Part shown: positions 1 to 9,000 of the stretch, piece by piece
Layout: every line of letters begins with the position of its first letter
How positions within the stretch are numbered: the first letter of the stretch is position 1
IMG/VR virus record: IMGVR_UViG_3300021961_000520
Coordinates: 1-27,018 of that record
Length of the DNA: 27,018 nucleotides
Reading direction: 5' to 3' (one strand)
DNA from: a virus
The notes under the pieces: generated by a model
The model's database searches: none
The model's input: only the letters and a program-made list of their open reading frames with translations
Told to the model about the DNA's origin: nothing
Translations under genes and position numbers: made by a program

Positions 1-3000
1 CTAGTTCGAAATCTTGATTTGTACTATAGATGTACAATAAATCACGTGTCCGGCGATAATTTTCAATCAGAAAATTTTGTTAGGTTGCCGTCATTACCAA
101 TTACAGGAGCAGTCCAAGCGATAAAAAGAACCACCTTTAATACTTTTAGAGTAAAGCGTATTCCTTATAATTTTATTGCCTACACAGTGCAAGAAGTAGT
201 AGATATTATCTTGGGCTACAGCGAATGGTTAAAGGGACAAGGCGTAGTATTTGATGAGTTTAATAAAGATTTATCAACACCTAGTGATTGGTTATTATCA
301 GCCAAAGAGTTTATGTTTTGGACTACGCATAATTGGGCAGTGGGATCATTAATTACATTGAGTCCAGCGGCTACCAAATTAAAAGTTTCGAATGTTGGAA
401 GCGTTGTTGAAAACTTATTAGATGGCTTTTACGAGTATAATATTTTTAAAAATGATGGTACAAAGATACCGTCGACAAATATACAAGTTTACAGAGGGTA
501 CGATGAATTTAGTCTAACCCCTCTAGACTCTAACGAAGGAATATATTTTGCAAAACTTAATTTTGTGCAGAAAGAACATATAGCTATCTTCAATGATAGA
601 ACTATGTTCGGGGATATATTGTACGACAAAGGGCCAGGATATCGACAAGACCGAATGAAGTTATTAGGTTTTAGGACCACAGACTGGGATGGCGATTATA
701 CTAGTCCAGGTTTCATATACGATTCTGCTGAAATTAATTCATGGGAATCTTTTAAAGATTACAGGATCGGTGATATAACTCGTTTTAGAGAATTCTTTTA
801 TGTGGCGAAATTATCTCATACAGGAACTCCTGATTTCAAATTTAGTAATTGGGAAAGGTTAGATTCTTATCCCACAGCTGGTTTAGTTGCAAATTTTGAT
901 TATAAGATTAATCAAATTGAGGATTATTATGAATTAGGTTATCAAGGTATAGACGATACTGAAAAAGAATTAGCAAGACATACTCTTGGATATCAAAAGA
1001 GACAATATCTGGAAGATATCGCACAGGACGAAGTAACACAATTTAGAATTTATCAAGGATTTATAAGAGAAAAAGGAACTAAAAATTCTATAACAAAAAT
1101 TTTCGATAAACTAAGCCCTATCGACCAAGATGCTATAGAACTAAACGAAGAATGGGCTTTCTTAATGGGATCTTTTGGCGGATCTGCTCAATTTGATGAA
1201 GTTGAATTAACAATTGATCAAAGAGATATTAAATTAAATCCTCAGCCTGTTATAGTGAATAGTAGGGGGTTGATTAAATCAAATTATCAAAACTATATAT
1301 TGGTCAAACCAGATGATTTTACTGTCGGCAATTCAGACTATCTATTTCCTACTAAGTCTTATCCGGTATCTGAAGCATCGGCGGGCTACGTGTATTCCGG
1401 TGATGTTGATTTTGTGGTTCGAGAAAGAATAAACTTATATGCCCTCGATATTAATCAATTACAGGATGGATCTACAGTATGGGTAACTTTTGATAATCCG
1501 GGGTGGACGGTTTTACGATACACTGTAACTGATATAATCATTGGAGCAGTAGCAGTTGTTGATACTACCTCGGTGACTTTAGAAACAAATAAACCGCATG
1601 GTTTAAAAATTGATGATATCATCGGAATCAACAATATTAGATACTTAGAAGGTTTTTGGCGTATCAAGGCTGTCGGATCTACTACAATTATTATCGAGAT
1701 AGCAGGCTATGACGAAGAACCGGTTATCGATGAAAGTTCTTTCGCCACAATATCTATTTTTAAACCTCTGCGTGTAGGTGAGTATAGCGATCTCGTATTA
1801 GATCGATTCGCAGCATACAGAGAAGGCACAAAAGTTTGGCTAGATGATAACGGATCCAATAAATGGGAAGTATTAGAAAAACGTAGAATTTATAAAGCCA
1901 TTGACGTTGCTAACTACGGTGTTGCCTTTCCAACCGGATCGGGCAAGGATGTTCTATACATCGAAGCTAGAAATCAAGTTGTTTCTGCCAACCCCGGACA
2001 GGTTGTTCCAGCAGGCGAAGTTATTAGAGAATCAGCAGTAGTAATTTATGGACAGAGCGAAGAAGGTCTAATACCTTTACAGGTTTTAAATCCTAACTCT
2101 GGTCTGAGAACATCATTCTTAGGATCATACGGTGAAGTGTTATCGGTCAGCAAAGACGGCCGTTGGTTAATGGTCGGATCACCTAATGTATCTTATATTC
2201 CTAGCAATTACAAAGAAACATTTAGTTCAACAGCAACATACAATCCTGGCGATACAGTTCTATATGCTGGAAAGTTATGGCAAGCTCAAAGGACAATCAT
2301 CGGTGACGGGTCATCTATAGATATTGAAAGTCAGGACTGGATTCCTGCGACAGAACACCTAGCTAACCCTTTAGGCATCGGCCTATATGATGTTAATCAA
2401 GGATATCGCCAGCAAGGTGCTATAGAGATATTTGAATACGACGAAGTATTCAGTCAGTATCAATTAAGGCACACAATTATTAGTCCAAGACCGGCACACG
2501 GAGAAAAATTTGCTTCTTCTATCAGCTTGTCTAAGAGACAGGGAATAGAAGGAACAAGCGGCGACGTTACACTAACTGTAGCATCTATAGATTCGCTCGG
2601 AGGAATATTAGAAGTTTCCGCTCAAGGAGAAAGCGGGTTAGAAGATGCTACATTCTCTAATGTAAGCGGCGTTGACATTAGTCTTCCTGGTTCTAACGCA
2701 ACATTTGATGTTTTAAAATCTAATAATACGTATACTGTTCTAGTAAGAACCGGCGGTACTCGATATGCTGTTGGCGACAGAATAAAAATTTCTGGTAGTA
2801 ATTTATTAGGGTTGACACCATTTAATGATTTAATTATCACAGTGACCGCTGTCACATCAACTGGCGAGATTGTAGGGTCTGCCACATATAATAATATTAT
2901 TGGTATTAACTCGATCGCTCCGCTAACCGAAGCAACGTTTCGTGTTACGAAATCTGGAACTAGATATGCTATTTCTAAAATCAATGCCGGCACAGGTTAT

Positions 3001-6000
3001 TTTTCTAGGAGCATTGTGCGATACTCTGGTCGATTATATGCCTGTATCAAAGATACTAGAGTTGATCTAGGAGTATGGGATCCTAATAGAACTTATCAAT
3101 CAGGAGACATCGTAAAATATCCAGCTAACTCAAGTTCGTATTATGTTGCTTTAGGATTGAATACAGGAGTTCTTCCTACCGATATAACTAAGTGGGAAAC
3201 AGCAGAGCCAATATTCCCAACAGATCAAGAATACTGGGAGCAAGTATCGGGGGCAGTTTTTGCTGAAGCTGCGGTTGAATGGTCTGACCTAGACATAACA
3301 GGAAATAGAATTCGCTATGTTTCTGGATCAATTATAACTATTTTAGGTAGCCAACTCGGCGGTGAAGATGGCGAACACGATGTTACTATTAGAGTTAATT
3401 CTATAACTGCTAACAAGAGTATAGATAATTTTTCTTACAGAGGAACAGCATCGTCTGGTATTACCTGGACTGGTGTCGGAACTGCTGGCGAAAGACAATT
3501 TAATGACCTACAAGGTGAAGATGTAAGCGACCCAGGGCAAGGTGCGATTTTTGATATCATTAGAGAAAATGGCGGTTATTCCGCTGTAGTCAATGTGTCA
3601 GGAACTCGATACAATGTTGGAGACCAAATTAGGATCTTAGGCAGTACATTGGGCGGTGTCGAGGAAGCCTATTATATGGTTGTAGGTGCTTCGGGTTCTA
3701 GAGACGATACCGGTCGATCATATCTTTACAAATTTGATGGAATATCGTGGAAGCATTTAGACGACCCTGCGTTTGTTGGAATCTATTCGTCCGCTAAAAA
3801 TTATCCGGCGGGATCAAAAGTTTGGTACAACAATGCCTATTGGCAGGCATTATCAAACATTCCAGCTATTTCAAATAATCAACCGGGTGTTGGTGCTTGG
3901 GAAGAATTAGCCGAAGTTACCAGAAGCATACTACCATCGACATTGGCCTATGCCGACGATGGTTCAACACTTCAACAAGGGGTTGATGGCAATGTAGAAT
4001 TCTTAACTACTGGCAGCAATTTTGGAACATCAACAGCATTTAGCAAAGATGGTTCAGTAATGGTAATTTCTGCTCCAAGGAATGACACAGCAGATTTTGA
4101 AAACTTCAAAGGAATTTGGAAAAATAATATCAATTATCTTGTTGGCGATACCGTAAGAAGAGGTACTTTCTATTATAATTGTCTCGCTGATAATATTAAT
4201 TCAACACCAGAATTAACACCGTCTATATGGCAAGAAAATACAGATTCAACTCTAAGCAAGACCGGATCTGTATTCATTTATGAAAAAGATGACGCAGAAA
4301 CATTTAATTTGATACAAACAATCGACGCCGATGAAATAGCATTAGAAGCTGGAGATGAATTCGGTCACAAGGTTGTAATAAATGAAGAAGGCACACGATT
4401 GTTTGTGTCTGCTCCTAATTTTGACTTTATCGGTAAAGACCAAGGTAGTGTGTTTATTTTCGATAAACGAAACGGCCAGTTCTCTCTAATACAAAAAGTC
4501 AACGGATTAGTATTAGAACCAGGTGAAAGATTTGGTTCAAATCTTTCTGTATCGCCCGACGGAGTAACTTTAGCTATATCCGCTGAAGGCGCATCTACAT
4601 TTAAAACAACTATATTTGATAATGGAAATACAGCGTTTGACAGGTTTGTAACTAACTTTAGAGATTCTCAAGGTAAGACAGGTAAAGTATATGTCTATAC
4701 AAATTATACAGGTTCTTTTGTTCTGTCAGAAATTCTAGATCAAGGTTTGAATACTGACGAAGATTTTGGTCGAGGTCTTTCTGTATCTAACAGTTCAATA
4801 ATAGTTGGATCTCCGTTGTACATTTCTGAAGATCCAGCGTTCGAAGCTGTTAGAATCGGTCGTATACAGAAGTTTGATAAGATTCCAAATACTAAGCCCT
4901 GGTTCACTATCAGACAACAAGACGACCAGGTTAACATCGATCTGTTAAAGAATTTTGCCTTATACGATAAATTTAATAATTTAAAGATAGCTGATATTGA
5001 TATTATTGATCCGTACAAAGGAAAAATACTTTCAGAAGCAGATCAATATATCGATTTTAAAACATCATTCGATCCTGCGATATACGGAGTGGGAACAGAA
5101 GATTCACCAGTAGACCCCAACCAAGCATGGCAGTCAGATAAAGTAGGTTCGATATGGTGGGATTTGTCTACAGTCAAGTGGACTTTATACGAACAGGATT
5201 CATTATCTTTCCGTAGCGGAAATTGGGGTTCTCCGGTTCTAGGTAGTAGTATCGACATTTATGAGTGGGTTGAGACAGAGTTGAAGCCTAGTGAATGGAA
5301 TGATATTACAGGTACATCAGAAGGATTCTCAATAGGAGTATCGGGAACAGCATTATACGGTGACGATTCAAATTATTCTGTACGCACAGTATTGGACGTA
5401 ACTACCGGGTTTCCGTCATCTGTTACATATTATTATTGGGTAAAAAATAAAACTACAATTCCAGATATCGTAGAAAGAAAATTTACTGCTCAACAAATAG
5501 CAAATTATATTTCATCTCCGCTCTCGGCAGGAGTTCCATACGCGGTATTAACTTCTAAAAATACTTTTAGTTTAGTTAATGTTGATTCTGTTATTGATCA
5601 AGATAAATTTTTAGTTAATATTCAGTTTTTTGAAAAAGAAAAAGACATTAACTTAATTCACACTGAATATCAATTATTATCTGAAGGCATATTAGAGTAT
5701 CCTAATCAAGAATTAGAAAACAAATGGATTGACAGTTTAATAGGCGAAGACATTGCTGGACAAACAGTACCAGACAGAAAATTGTCTACTAAAATGAGAT
5801 ATGGAATATTATCTAGACCGAGACAAAGTATGTTTGTCGATAGAAATAAAGCAGTAAACATTACTATCGGATATGTTAATGATATTTTAAAACAAAGACC
5901 ATTTGCTGAAATAATTGATTATACTAATTTAAATCTATTAGATGAAGAACCATCATCTGTAAAAAATCTTTATGATCAGGTTTTAGAAACCGAAGCCGAA

Positions 6001-9000
6001 TTAAGATTTATAGCTACATCTAAAATTAAAACAGCAATATTAAAAGCAAACATAGTTAATGGTCATATTAATACTGTTGACGTTATCGATGGAGGGTATG
6101 GATATAAGACTCCGCCTGACATAAAAATAATAGGTACTGGTTCTGGTGCTAAACTAAAACCGATACTTAATAACAGGGGCACAATTACTTCTGTTCAAGT
6201 TATTAATCAAGGCAAAAAATATCTTACAGTATCATTGATAGTACGGCCATTCGCTGTGTTAGTTAGAACAGATTCTACAGTTAACAATGCCTGGAGCATT
6301 TATTCTTTAGAAGAAAAAAATAAAGAGTTTTATAGATCTGCTACTCAATCTTATGATACAAGAAAGTATTGGAAAAAAATAGATTGGTGGTTAGCACCTT
6401 TCAACGAAAAATCTAAAATTAAGAAAACAATCGCTGGGTTATACGAAGAATCTAGTGTTGATCTCAAAATCGGAGAACTTCTAAGACTAGAAAACTACGG
6501 TGCTGGTGGATGGGCTGTATTAGAGCGTGTTGAGACGACAGATGCTGATATTTTTGAAAAATATAGATTAGTTGGTAGAAATCTAGGTACTATTGAAATT
6601 ATTAACGGTTTTTATAACACAACCGCAGAATCAACTGGGTACGATCTAACCCAAGCGTTTGATAGTAATCGATATGATACATCGGCTGCTATTGAATTTA
6701 GAAATATCTTAAGAGCTGTTAAGGAAGATATATTTAAAGATGATTTATTGGTTGAGTGGAATAAACTATTTTTTGTGGCTGTGAGATATGTATTTTCAGA
6801 ACAACTATATGTTGACTGGGCATTTAAAACTAGTTTTGTTAAAGGTACACATAATGTAGGATACTTAGAACAGAAACTTAATTATAAAAACGATAATCTT
6901 TCGAGTTATCAGTCTTATATAGAAGAAGTAAAACCATATAGGACAAAGATTAGAAGTTATGTTAGTAAGTATTTCAATATTGAAACAGCTAATCAAGTAA
7001 CTACAGATTTTGATTTACCACCAGTATGGAACGCTGCTACAAAGACAATTAAGACTATCGATAATAGTTCAGAAGAGATATCGCAATATCCGTGGAAACT
7101 TTGGTCAGACAATAATCATTTTTCTGTTGTTGATATTAAGATAGTTTCACAGGGATCGAGTTATACTTCCGTCCCGCAGATAGTTTTTGAAGGCGGCGGA
7201 GGCAGCGGAGCTAAGGCACAGGCATATATTTCAAACGGAAAAATATCTAAAATTATTGTAACCTCTTCGGGATCGGGATATACATCCGCTCCGAATGTTT
7301 TAGTGGTGGGCGGAGTAGGTAGCGAAATACAGAATGCTGCTCGAGCTGTAGCGATCATCGGCGACTCAAAGGTTAGAACCTTTGATATGAAATTAAAGTT
7401 TGATAGGATTTCTAAGATACCTAAATTTAAATCATATAGCTACGATGAAAAGTTTGTAGAATCAGAAACTTTTGTCGCACAGAACAAACAGACCACTTAT
7501 AGATTGAAATATCCGTTATCTCTAGATAAATCGACCATCGAAGTTTCGGTTAACGGATCTAGACTATTAGCTAGTCAATATTCTGTAAGTCTAACAGAAG
7601 AAATAATAAATGGAACTACTGAGTTAATCGGCAGATTGATTCTTAATATAGCACCGTCTGCTAATTCTTTAGTTGCTATTAATTATGAAAAGAATGATGA
7701 AATATTAGACAGTTTAAACAGGATCGACAAATATTATAAACCTATTGCCGGTCAGTTAGGAGTAGAAAAAACTAAAGTTGATGATACAGAAGGCAGTGAA
7801 ATTGTATCTGATTACTCTCAGTTAATTACAGGAATTGACTACGGCGGAACTATTGTCCAAGGTGCTACTTTTGATGTTGGTGCAGGTTGGGACGCATTAC
7901 CATGGTTTACCGAAGGATGGGATAGTGCTGAAGTTAATGAAACAGATTATTATTTCTTAGTTGACGGAAGCACAACATCTGTAACATTGCCTACTGTTCC
8001 CGCAGCGGGAATCAATATCAACGTTTATGTAAAACGTGAAACTACAGGAAAAACTGTAAGATTAGATCATCCAAGATACGACGAGTATCAGTTAGGAGAT
8101 AGTTCTTATACAGGAGAAATTCCACCTGATACCGCAGTGATGAATACGTTTGTTGGTGATGGATCGACAGCCGCAGTAATTTTACCGCAGGCAACCAATT
8201 TAGAATCTGGCGACCTTCTAATATTCCGTCCAGACACCAGCGACGGAAGTTTAATTATTGGCGGAAGAAACAGTATCGATGCTTATATATCAGGTGGCTC
8301 TCTATCTGGAATGGCTGCGTATTCAACTGCTACAGGATCAACAGCATCGGAAATCTTGCTTGACGGTGATAGATTTATCAGTCCCGAACAAGTTCCGGCA
8401 CCGGAAGAAAACGTTCCCGGTCAAGTCCTTGAAGCATTAAGCATCAAAGTTTTTCACTCATCGCGTAGTGGTGGTTCGTCTCTCAAATCTAATATTTTTA
8501 TCGGTGACGGCACAACGATATTGTTTGATATCGGACAACAGGTAATTGAAAAAACAAACATAATAGTATTTGTTGACAAATACAAAAAATCTATTGACAC
8601 AGACTTTGTTATTATTCCAGAGACCGATTCTGTTCGATTTATAGGATCTGCTCCGATTCTAGGATCTATAATAGAAATTTTTAGTATGGGGCCAGGTGGC
8701 GCCGGTATTTTAGATTATAGAGAATTTACCGGAACCGGTAATGATAGATATTTTATAACAGGCGCCGCGTTTGACGAAACAGCGACGATATTTGCTAGCG
8801 TCGATAATCAACCTATTGATGTTGGATTTATTAACAGTAGTCAATTAACAGATACACAAGACAAAGCTCTTGTCGAATTTGGTGTAGCACCAATAGTCGG
8901 TTCTAAGATTATTTTAATAGCACTATTATCCGCTGACAGACCACTGATTAAAATTAATCAAACTGAAATTATTCTTGACGATACGATACTAGAATATGCT

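Noticed and set aside
19-21. TTG as start of the giant protein
   Set aside because: No ribosome site precedes it and the frame is open to base 1; the gene most likely begins left of the window.
2622-2993. Antisense open frame of 123 codons within the giant gene
   Set aside because: It lies wholly opposite a strongly coding frame, has no ribosome site or recognisable protein, and fits a shadow of coding bias. The same holds for the other minus-strand frames.
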